This document shows, in pieces, positions 9,269 through 15,735 of a stretch of 64,000 nt of DNA; within the stretch, counting starts at the first letter, position 1, and each line of letters begins with the position of its first letter. A model generated the notes under the pieces. The model saw only the letters and a list, made by a program, of their open reading frames with translations, did no database searches and was not told the origin of the DNA. Source of the stretch: Halalkalibacter krulwichiae (GTDB lineage: Bacteria; Bacillota; Bacilli; Bacillales; Bacillaceae_D). Made by a program: the position numbers and the translations under genes. The stretch lies in assembly GCF_002109385.1 (NCBI RefSeq), contig NZ_CP020814.1, positions 62,001 to 126,000 on the forward strand. The letters are read 5' to 3'.

Positions 9269-9808
9269 ATGAAAGCTACAGGTATCGTACGTCGTATTGA
9301 TGATTTAGGACGGGTTGTTATCCCGAAGGAAATCAGAAGAACACTTCGAATCCGTGAAGGAGATCCGCTTGAGATTTTTGTCGATCGTGATGGCGAAGTG
9401 ATCTTAAAGAAATATTCACCTATTTCTGAGTTAGGTGATTTTGCAAAAGAGTACGCCGAAGCCCTTTATGATAGTTTGAATCATTATGTACTCATTGCTG
9501 ACCGTGATACATTTATCGCTGTTGCAGGAGCTTCTAAGAAAGAGTATTCGAATAAAGGCGTCGGTGAAATTGTTGAGAAATGTCTAGAAGAACGCAAGAC
9601 GAAACTCGAAACAAACTCTGGTGAGTATAATTTGGTTGGAGACCATACAGATGAATTAAAAGGGTTCGTTGTGACCCCAATCATTGCGAATGGCGATCCA
9701 ATCGGAGCAGTGGTCATCTTTAGTAAGGAAAAAGAATTGGCTGGTACCATTGAACAAAAGCTAGCTGAAACTGCAGCAAGTTTCTTAGCAAGACAAATGG
9801 AGCAATAA
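9269..9808 (+). CDS. spoVT: Stage V sporulation transcription factor SpoVT
   Basis: 179 residues. The N-terminal AbrB-like swapped-hairpin DNA-binding domain reads M-K-A-T-G-I-V-R-R-I-D-D-L-G-R-V-V-I-P-K-E-I-R-R-T-L (residues 1-52). A GAF-like domain follows (about 55-178), with N-H-Y-V-L-I-A-D and the terminal segment A-A-S-F-L-A-R-Q-M. It modulates SigG-dependent genes in the forespore. ATG 9269 follows GTGAGG; an upstream ATG (9254) gives a non-homologous M-R-Q-Y-S extension. It has its own promoter and terminator. Confidence 0.96.
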   Translation: MKATGIVRRIDDLGRVVIPKEIRRTLRIREGDPLEIFVDRDGEVILKKYSPISELGDFAKEYAEALYDSLNHYVLIADRDTFIAVAGASKKEYSNKGVGEIVEKCLEERKTKLETNSGEYNLVGDHTDELKGFVVTPIIANGDPIGAVVIFSKEKELAGTIEQKLAETAASFLARQMEQ

Positions 9809-9822
9809 TATACTTAGAGTAC

Positions 9823-9856
9823 AAGGCTCGCCTCAATTAGGAGGACGGGCTTTTTG
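9823..9856 (+). terminator. Rho-independent terminator of spoVT
   Basis: Stem of GGCTCGCCTC with GAGGACGGGC (minor internal mismatch) around AATTAG, followed by TTTTTG. Confidence 0.7.
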
Positions 9857-9935
9857 TTATTTGATGGCTAATTCGATAAAACGTTGATGAAGTTATGATA
9901 AGATATCTAAAGGAAAGGTAAGGGGTATTGTTATC

Positions 9936-11546
9936 ATGCACGTATCTAATTTACAGAAGGGTAAGATCCTTAAGGGGATAGCTCTTCTCTCAATGGTTGC
10001 CATCGTGGCAAAAATATTAAGTGCTGCTTATCGTATTCCGTATCAGAATATGGCAGGCGATCTTGGCTTTTATGTGTATCAACAAGTTTATCCATTTTAC
10101 GGCATTGTTATTGTATTAGCTATGTATGGTTTTCCAGTTGTTTTGTCAAAGCAGCGGGCAGAATTATTAGCTAGAGGAATGGAGCGAGAAGCTAAACAAG
10201 TTCTCAGTTTATTCTTTTATGGGTTAATGTTTTTTTCAATTGTTGTTTGGGCTCTATTATTTTTCTTTGCTGAAGTTATAGCGACAATGATGGGTGATAT
10301 GTGGTTAGAGTCTCCTATTAAGGCAATGAGTTATATTGTTTTGTTATTGCCTTTTTTAAGTGTTGGGAGAGGTTTTCATCAAGGTGAGGGAAACCTCATC
10401 CCTACAGCTATTTCACATGTAGCGGAACAATTCATTCGAGTATTGTTTATTCTAGGTCTTACATACTTATTCGTACAAGCTGGGTCAGACGCCTATAAAA
10501 TTGGATCGGGAGCCGCCTATGGGTCCGTTATAGGAGCAGCTGCTGGGGTCATCATTTTACTATTGCTTACAAGAGCACGATGGTTAAGACAACTGATTCA
10601 CCCTTTTAAACTAGATTTCTTTAAATTAATAAAAGGCAATCTAGACTTATTCAAACAGAGTTTGTTTATTTGCTTAAGTGCATTGCTTGTTAACTTGTTT
10701 CAATTAGTTGATGCTTTTTCCGTTGTGAGATTAATGCAATCAATGGGGGTTGAACAGATTATTGCCTTTGAAACGAAGGGAGTCTATGACCGAAGTCAAC
10801 CTCTTATACAGTTAGGTACGATCCTTACGACCACACTTGCTTTAGCATTAGTGCCAATGTTATCAAAGGCACTCATTGAAGGAGAATTAGAACTAGCCTC
10901 GCGCTATCAGAGTCTTTCATACCGCTTAGCATTTTTAGTAGGTGGTGCTGCAACGGTAGGACTTATGATCATCCTTAAACCAACGAATCATATGTTATTT
11001 ACAGATACAGCAGGTACGGATGTTTTAACAGTTATGAGTATGGCTATCTTATTGTTATCGTCCTTTACTACGATGGCTGCAGTATTACAAGGTTATAACT
11101 ATGCTTATTTACCTGCTATTGCTGTTGCTCTAGGATTTGTGATAAAAGTAATAAGTAATATTTTTCTCATTCCATTTTATGGTACATTGGGAGCGGCTTG
11201 GTCGACCGTTCTAGCTACATTGGTTATGGTTGTGTTTTTATTACTAAGTTTTAAAAGGACAAGTCACTTGTATCTTGGTAAGCTTACTTCCTATATGCGA
11301 ATTAGTGGTTTGTTACTAATAATGGCAGTTGTCGTATTCCTTTGGAAGTATGGTGTTACGATCGGTTTTGCAGATGGAACTAGAGGAGCTGATACATTTA
11401 TTGCCCTTTCCTCTGTAACAGTTGGCGGGTTAGTGACAGTCATTTTTTTATTTCTTCTTCCAATCTTTACAGAAGAGGAATGGAGCTCGATTCCAAAGTT
11501 AAATAAAATCAGAGCGAAAGTAAGATTCTTTCTATTGAGAGGGTAG
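9936..11546 (+). CDS. MurJ/SpoVB-like polysaccharide flippase (YabM)
   Basis: 536 residues, strongly hydrophobic with about 14 predicted transmembrane segments spread over its length, as in the MOP superfamily (MATE/MurJ/SpoVB/RfbX). The N-terminus (G-K-I-L-K-G-I-A-L-L-S-M-V-A-I-V-A-K-I) and the motif A-A-Y-R-I-P-Y-Q-N near residue 30 are typical of SpoVB/YtgP-type lipid-linked sugar exporters. It occupies the position of B. subtilis yabM, between spoVT and yabN. The substrate is not visible; a lipid-linked cell-wall or spore polymer precursor is plausible. yabN starts 8 bases later. Confidence 0.85.
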   Translation: MHVSNLQKGKILKGIALLSMVAIVAKILSAAYRIPYQNMAGDLGFYVYQQVYPFYGIVIVLAMYGFPVVLSKQRAELLARGMEREAKQVLSLFFYGLMFFSIVVWALLFFFAEVIATMMGDMWLESPIKAMSYIVLLLPFLSVGRGFHQGEGNLIPTAISHVAEQFIRVLFILGLTYLFVQAGSDAYKIGSGAAYGSVIGAAAGVIILLLLTRARWLRQLIHPFKLDFFKLIKGNLDLFKQSLFICLSALLVNLFQLVDAFSVVRLMQSMGVEQIIAFETKGVYDRSQPLIQLGTILTTTLALALVPMLSKALIEGELELASRYQSLSYRLAFLVGGAATVGLMIILKPTNHMLFTDTAGTDVLTVMSMAILLLSSFTTMAAVLQGYNYAYLPAIAVALGFVIKVISNIFLIPFYGTLGAAWSTVLATLVMVVFLLLSFKRTSHLYLGKLTSYMRISGLLLIMAVVVFLWKYGVTIGFADGTRGADTFIALSSVTVGGLVTVIFLFLLPIFTEEEWSSIPKLNKIRAKVRFFLLRG

Positions 11547-11554
11547 GTGAAACA

Positions 11555-13018
11555 ATGAGGGTTATTATAGTAGGGTTAGGAGCGGGCGATCTCGAACAGC
11601 TCCCATTAGGTGTATACCGTCATTTGTTAAAACAGAAAATGGTATATGTCCGAACGGAAGATCACCCGGTCATTTCAGAGTTAAAACATGAAGGAGTGTC
11701 TTTCCAATCGTTTGATGCGACATATGAAAGCTTTGATCAATTCGAAGAGGTCTATCAATCGATTGTTGCTGAAATCATTGAAATGTCAAAGCAAGAAGAG
11801 ATCACCTATGCAGTCCCTGGTCATCCGTTTGTTGCTGAAAGAACGATTCAATTATTAGTAGAAGCGAGTGAACGTAAGGAAGTAGAATTGTCATTTTTAG
11901 GAGGTCAAAGTTTCCTTGATGAAATGTATACTTCCCTTCGAATTGATCCAATCGAGGGTTGCCAAATCATTGATGGAACAGCTTTTAACCGCGATGAATT
12001 AGAATTAAAACATCATATCATTATTGTTCAAGTGTATGATGAGATGATTGCTTCTGAGGTGAAATTAACGTTGATGGAGCGCCTGCCAGATGATTATGAA
12101 GTGACGATTGCAACGGCAGTAGGATCCAGTAAGGAGCAATTGACAAAAGTACCCCTCTATGAACTTGATCGCGTAACAACATTAAATAATTTAACGGCTG
12201 TATATGTGCCACCGGTTCGAGAACAAGAACTTTTATATGGAGAATTTACAAAGTTACGTGAAGTTATTGCGACATTACGTGGACCAAACGGTTGTCCATG
12301 GGATCAAAAGCAAACTCATCAATCGTTGAAAAAATACTTTATCGAAGAAGTTTACGAAGTTCTTGAAGCTATTGATGAAGGCGACGACGATCATTTAATT
12401 GAAGAGCTTGGTGATGTTCTTTTACAAATTATGCTGCACTCACAAATTGGGGAAGATGAAGGTTATTTTACGATTCGCGATGTAATCTTTTCAATTACAG
12501 AGAAGATGATTCGAAGGCACCCACATGTGTTTGGAGAAGTCACAGTGAATGATGCTGATGAGGTTGTAACAAATTGGGACGAGATTAAGAAGCAGGAAAA
12601 AGGAAACTCTGAGAAACAATCTATTCTAGCTTCGATTCCAAAAGGATTACCAGCATTAATGGAAGCTTTCAAATTACAGAAGAAAGCGGCAAAGGTTGGC
12701 TTTGATTGGAATGATGCCGAACCAATGTGGGAAAAGCTGAATGAGGAAATTGGAGAGTTTAAAGAGGAAATTGTAGCAGGAAATAAAGAAGATATGAAGA
12801 AAGAATTAGGCGATATCCTTTTTGTAATGGTAAATCTTGCTCGATATTATGAAATTGATGCAGAAGAAGCACTCGTTTGTACGAACCGAAAGTTTCAAAG
12901 ACGCTTTCAATTTATTGAAGAGACGGTAAGAGAAGAAGGTAAAGTTTTAACTGAGCTTTCATTAGAGAAGTTAGACGAGATATGGGAAAGGGCTAAGCTG
13001 GAAGAAAAAAGAAGTTGA
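11555..13018 (+). CDS. yabN: Tetrapyrrole methylase domain-MazG nucleotide pyrophosphohydrolase fusion (YabN)
   Basis: 487 residues. Residues 1 to about 220 form a SAM-dependent tetrapyrrole (corrin/porphyrin) methylase-like domain (V-G-L-G-A-G-D-L near 5; P-G-H-P-F-V-A-E-R near 88). The rest is a duplicated MazG domain with the metal-binding E-E-x-x-E pattern (E-E-V-Y-E-V-L-E-A-I-D-E-G near 268, E-E-L-G-D-V-L-L-Q near 285; second set near 400, E-L-G-D-I-L-F-V-M). MazG proteins hydrolyse non-canonical or excess NTPs. The role of the methylase-like part is unclear. It is translationally close to rqcP. Confidence 0.92.
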   Translation: MRVIIVGLGAGDLEQLPLGVYRHLLKQKMVYVRTEDHPVISELKHEGVSFQSFDATYESFDQFEEVYQSIVAEIIEMSKQEEITYAVPGHPFVAERTIQLLVEASERKEVELSFLGGQSFLDEMYTSLRIDPIEGCQIIDGTAFNRDELELKHHIIIVQVYDEMIASEVKLTLMERLPDDYEVTIATAVGSSKEQLTKVPLYELDRVTTLNNLTAVYVPPVREQELLYGEFTKLREVIATLRGPNGCPWDQKQTHQSLKKYFIEEVYEVLEAIDEGDDDHLIEELGDVLLQIMLHSQIGEDEGYFTIRDVIFSITEKMIRRHPHVFGEVTVNDADEVVTNWDEIKKQEKGNSEKQSILASIPKGLPALMEAFKLQKKAAKVGFDWNDAEPMWEKLNEEIGEFKEEIVAGNKEDMKKELGDILFVMVNLARYYEIDAEEALVCTNRKFQRRFQFIEETVREEGKVLTELSLEKLDEIWERAKLEEKRS

Positions 13019-13028
13019 GGTGTTACTT

Positions 13029-13286
13029 ATGCGTTTAGATAAATTTTTGAAAGTTTCACGATTAATTAAACGCCGAACATTGGCAAAAGAAGTTTGTGAT
13101 CAAGGAAGAATTACCATTAATGGTCAGGTCGCCAAAGCTGGATCAGCTGTAAAAGCTGGTGACGAGTTAGTTATTCGTTTTGGACAAAAGTTGGTCACTG
13201 TAAAAATTGAAGAAGTGAAAGACATTGTTCGAAAGGAAGAAGCTGGAACGATGTATACAATTGTTAGTGAAGCACCGGTCTCTTAA
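13029..13286 (+). CDS. rqcP: Ribosome quality control S4-domain protein RqcP
   Basis: 85 residues made almost entirely of an S4 RNA-binding domain (M-R-L-D-K-F-L-K-V-S-R-L-I-K-R-R-T-L-A). In B. subtilis RqcP (YabO, Hsp15-like) binds obstructed 50S subunits with RqcH and supports poly-alanine tailing of stalled peptides. ATG 13029 is preceded by GAGGTG; an in-frame GTG at 13020 lies inside that site. It lies between yabN and yabP as in B. subtilis. Pth and a VLRF1-like protein, also linked to releasing stalled peptides, are encoded elsewhere in the window. Confidence 0.93.
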   Translation: MRLDKFLKVSRLIKRRTLAKEVCDQGRITINGQVAKAGSAVKAGDELVIRFGQKLVTVKIEEVKDIVRKEEAGTMYTIVSEAPVS

Positions 13287-13331
13287 CAAACGCCAAACTT
13301 TCCAGGCTTGTTCTATTTTAGGGCCAACCTT

Positions 13332-13339
13332 CATAGACT
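13332..13339 (+). promoter_or_regulatory. Possible SigE -10 element before yabP
   Basis: CATAGACT matches the SigE -10 CATACANT at 7 of 8 positions, 31 bases before the yabP start. The -35 side is poor, so this is tentative. yabP-yabQ are SigE-dependent in B. subtilis. Confidence 0.35.
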
Positions 13340-13370
13340 GCTATGAAAGCATATGGAGGAGGGACTTAAG

Positions 13371-13682
13371 ATGGATCAGCATTATGAATTTGGAACGCCA
13401 ATGGGGCGTGAAAGAAAATCAAACGACCACGATGTTATCCTAAAAGGCAGGCGACATTTAGATATTACAGGTGTCAAACAAGTAGAGAGCTTTGATAATG
13501 AGGAGTTTTTGTTAGAGACAGTCATGGGTTTTTTATCTGTACGTGGTCAAAACTTGCACATGAAAAATTTAAATGTTGAGCAAGGAATCGTCTCCATTGA
13601 AGGGAAAGTGTTTGATTTAATTTATCTAGATCAGAACCAACAAGATAAATCAAAGGGTTTCTTTGGGAAGTTATTTAAGTGA
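13371..13682 (+). CDS. yabP: Sporulation protein YabP
   Basis: 103 residues of the YabP/YqfC family: H-D-V-I-L-K-G-R-R-H-L-D-I-T-G-V-K-Q-V-E-S-F-D near residue 21 and a compact beta-rich core. It is a mother-cell sporulation protein of unknown biochemical activity. ATG 13371 follows GGAGGAGGG at good distance; an in-frame ATG at 13353 overlaps that site. yabQ starts at a GTG overlapping its TGA stop, so the two are translationally coupled. Confidence 0.92.
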   Translation: MDQHYEFGTPMGRERKSNDHDVILKGRRHLDITGVKQVESFDNEEFLLETVMGFLSVRGQNLHMKNLNVEQGIVSIEGKVFDLIYLDQNQQDKSKGFFGKLFK

Positions 13683-14260
13683 CGCTGACAGTCCAATTTT
13701 ATACGATGGTATCAATGGCTGCGATGGGAATCTATATTGGTGCAGCTATTGATACATATGGGCGTTTTACGCGGAAGAGAACTTCCTTCAATTGGCTCCT
13801 TGCGTGCAATGATGTGCTCTTTTGGCTCGTACAGGCTCTAGTCGTCTTTTATGTATTGATGCAGGCAAATAATGGAGAAATTCGCTTTTATATATTCTTG
13901 GCACTCATTTGTGGGTATGCAGCTTATCAAGCGTTGTTTAAAAACTTTTATCAAAAGTTGCTAGAACGTTTAATTATTAGAACTATTCAGACCTATCGGG
14001 TAACCGTAAAGTTAATTTTCATTTTATTAATAAACCCGATTAAGTACTTGTTGAAAGTCCTCTATTCCTTATGTATGATGGTATTAACAGCTTGTTTTAC
14101 CGTCTTACTTTTCTTGTTTAAACTCATTTGGAGACCAGTAAAGTGGTTAGGTGTTCTTTTATTTAAATGGACAGGGATTGACAAGCTTATAAATAAATAT
14201 AAACCCATTTTTAATAAAATAAAGGAATTCATTCAATCAATGAGGAAAAAGAAAGAATAA
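13679..14260 (+). CDS. yabQ: Spore cortex biosynthesis protein YabQ
   Basis: 193 residues with about 4-5 membrane segments, including 5-25, 45-65, 70-90 and a long one near 115-145, and a basic C-terminal tail. YabQ is required for cortex formation in B. subtilis and sits in the mother-cell-side spore membrane. The GTG start 13679 overlaps the yabP stop. divIC begins 13 bases after the stop. Confidence 0.92.
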   Translation: MTLTVQFYTMVSMAAMGIYIGAAIDTYGRFTRKRTSFNWLLACNDVLFWLVQALVVFYVLMQANNGEIRFYIFLALICGYAAYQALFKNFYQKLLERLIIRTIQTYRVTVKLIFILLINPIKYLLKVLYSLCMMVLTACFTVLLFLFKLIWRPVKWLGVLLFKWTGIDKLINKYKPIFNKIKEFIQSMRKKKE

Positions 14261-14273
14261 GGAGGGATAAAGG

Positions 14274-14654
14274 ATGGTCACAAATCAAACTTCTAGGGTT
14301 AGAGAAATGGATAAAGCATATATTAAGCAACGGGAACAAGAACTTGAGCGAGAAAAGAGAAAACGTCGTGGATTGTTTCGAAGGCTTGTTGCATTGGCTA
14401 TTATCATCTTAATTTTAGGAAGTGCGAGCATTGTGACGCTTTATGCCCAAACAAGTTCTCTAGAGGGGAAAAAGGAAGAAAAGCAAGCTTTAGAGGAACG
14501 ATTAGAGCAGTTGAAATTAGAGGAAAAACGATTGCAACAAGACATTGAAAATTACAATGATCTTGACTATATCGCTGAGATTGCCAGAAGGGATTACTAT
14601 CTCACTAAACCTGGTGAAACATTGTTTAAATTACCTGATTCACAGTCAAATTGA
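14274..14654 (+). CDS. divIC: Cell division protein DivIC (FtsB family)
   Basis: 126 residues: a basic cytoplasmic N-terminus (Q-R-E-Q-E-L-E-R-E-K-R-K-R-R-G), one transmembrane segment at about 38-58 (L-V-A-L-A-I-I-I-L-I-L-G-S-A), then a coiled coil rich in Glu/Leu (about 65-100) and the C-terminal A-R-R-D-Y-Y-L-T-K-P-G-E motif. DivIC works with DivIB/FtsL in the divisome. ATG 14274 follows AAGGAGGG. The next promoter overlaps its stop codon. Confidence 0.94.
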   Translation: MVTNQTSRVREMDKAYIKQREQELEREKRKRRGLFRRLVALAIIILILGSASIVTLYAQTSSLEGKKEEKQALEERLEQLKLEEKRLQQDIENYNDLDYIAEIARRDYYLTKPGETLFKLPDSQSN

Positions 14655-14680
14655 CACCTTTTTTCCGATTCGGGTATAAT
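14651..14680 (+). promoter_or_regulatory. SigA promoter of yabR
   Basis: TTGACA (14651-14656), 18-bp spacer, TATAAT (14675-14680). The -35 box overlaps the divIC stop codon. Confidence 0.8.
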
Positions 14681-14730
14681 AATATAAAAACGAACATTTT
14701 TGAGATTTCTTAAGGAGGATCTATTTTTTC

Positions 14731-15228
14731 ATGTCAATCGAAGTAGGCAGCAAGTTGCAGGGTAAGGTTACTGGAATCACTCACTTTGGTGCATTTGTGG
14801 AGCTGCCGGGTGGTTCTACAGGCCTTGTACACATTAGTGAAGTCGCTGATAATTATGTTAAGGACATTAACGAAATATTAAAGGTTGGGGACGAAGTAAC
14901 GGTTAAAGTAGTAAATGTTGAGAATGATGGGAAGATCGGTCTTTCAATTCGTAAAGCTGTAGATCGTCCTGTACAAGAAAGACCAGCTAGACCTAGCAGA
15001 CCTGAACGTTCAGATCGTCCAGATCGTCCAAGTCGCCCGTACAATAATTCGCAACGTCCGAACCGTCCACAAGGCGGTGGTCGTGGAGCGAGACCTAACC
15101 AAGCACGTCCGTCTCTATCTTTTGAAGACAAAATGAGTCGCTTCTTAAAAGACAGTGAGGAGCGCATTTCTACATTGAAGCGTCAAACAGAATCTAAACG
15201 TGGGGGTCGAGGCGCTCGCCGAGGATAA
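14731..15228 (+). CDS. yabR: S1-domain RNA-binding protein YabR with expanded Arg-Pro linker
   Basis: 165 residues. An S1 RNA-binding domain (about 1-75) reads V-G-S-K-L-Q-G-K-V-T-G-I-T-H-F-G-A-F-V-E-L-P-G-G. Residues about 78-130 are low complexity, built of R-P-A-R-P, R-P-E-R-S-D-R-P-D-R-P-S-R-P and similar units. A conserved tail follows (F-E-D-K-M-S-R-F-L-K-D-S-E-E-R-I, then R-G-G-R-G-A-R-R-G). From memory the B. subtilis protein is nearer 128 residues, so the extra length sits in the Arg/Pro tract. A strong SigA promoter and a terminator make it monocistronic. Confidence 0.93.
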   Translation: MSIEVGSKLQGKVTGITHFGAFVELPGGSTGLVHISEVADNYVKDINEILKVGDEVTVKVVNVENDGKIGLSIRKAVDRPVQERPARPSRPERSDRPDRPSRPYNNSQRPNRPQGGGRGARPNQARPSLSFEDKMSRFLKDSEERISTLKRQTESKRGGRGARRG

Positions 15229-15255
15229 CTTGCTGTTCTATTACGAAGGCATTCT

Positions 15256-15289
15256 AAAAAAGGTTAGACATATTGTCTAGCCTTTTTTT
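15256..15289 (+). terminator. Rho-independent terminator of yabR
   Basis: Stem AAAAAGGTTAGACA / TGTCTAGCCTTTTT with a 3-nt loop, ending in a seven-T run. Confidence 0.85.
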
Positions 15290-15303
15290 ATAGTAAAAAC
15301 ATA

Positions 15304-15332
15304 TTGACGCCACTTGAAATAAGTAGTATATT
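15304..15332 (+). promoter_or_regulatory. SigA promoter of tRNA-Met
   Basis: TTGACG (15304-15309), 17-bp spacer, TATATT (15327-15332). The stretch from the -10 into the start region (GTATATTATTTCTTGTCGC) is identical to that of rrn P1 at 36766-36784. Confidence 0.75.
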
Positions 15333-15353
15333 ATTTCTTGTCGCATTTATTAT

Positions 15354-15430
15354 GGCGGTGTAGCTCAGCTGGCTAGAGCGTACGGTTCATACCCGTGAGG
15401 TCGTGGGTTCGACTCCCTCCGCCGCTACCA
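15354..15430 (+). tRNA. Elongator tRNA-Met (anticodon CAU)
   Basis: 77 nt folding as a cloverleaf, with GGCGGTG acceptor, D arm GCTCAGCTGGCTAGAGC, anticodon arm with CAT at 15388-15390, T arm GTGGGTTCGACTCCC and an encoded CCA. It resembles the elongator and not the initiator tRNA-Met: the acceptor has a G1-U72 pair and the anticodon stem lacks the three-G run of the initiator. B. subtilis has a tRNA-Met gene at this place between yabR and spoIIE. Confidence 0.95.
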
Positions 15431-15442
15431 TACATAATGACA

Positions 15443-15472
15443 AAACTACTTTGATTTGAAAGTAGTTTTTTT
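15443..15472 (+). terminator. Terminator of tRNA-Met
   Basis: Stem AACTACTTT / AAAGTAGTT with a 6-nt loop and a T-run. The following 190 bases to the spoIIE promoter show no gene. Confidence 0.8.
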
Positions 15473-15634
15473 ACTTATTTTCTCCTTCTATTCCTCTACC
15501 CAAAAAAATTATATCTATTCCAACTTTTCATCATCAACTTTCACCATAGTATGCAATAATCCCCCATGAATAGTAGGAGAATGTCGGCTGTTTTTTACAT
15601 TCTATAGCTATTGGTACCTATTAGAGACGAATAT

Positions 15635-15700
15635 AGTCGAACATTTCTTTCAAGGTGCTTTGTGATTTTGACAAAAACTGTATGTCCTTCTGTTTATAAT
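15635..15700 (+). promoter_or_regulatory. Spo0A-type promoter of spoIIE (21-bp spacer) with upstream 0A-like box
   Basis: TTGACA (15668-15673) and TATAAT (15695-15700) are both perfect but separated by 21 bp. That over-long spacing is characteristic of B. subtilis spoIIE and spoIIG, where Spo0A~P rescues SigA polymerase. AGTCGAA (15635-15641) matches the 0A box TGTCGAA at all but the first base. Confidence 0.7.
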
Positions 15701-15735
15701 GAACTCACCGAATAAAACTAGGGTGGTGGATGTTG

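Noticed and set aside
9118..9300. 60-residue frame between mfd and spoVT
   Set aside because: No ribosome-binding site, composition like the AT-rich leader, and it overlaps the spoVT promoter and start.
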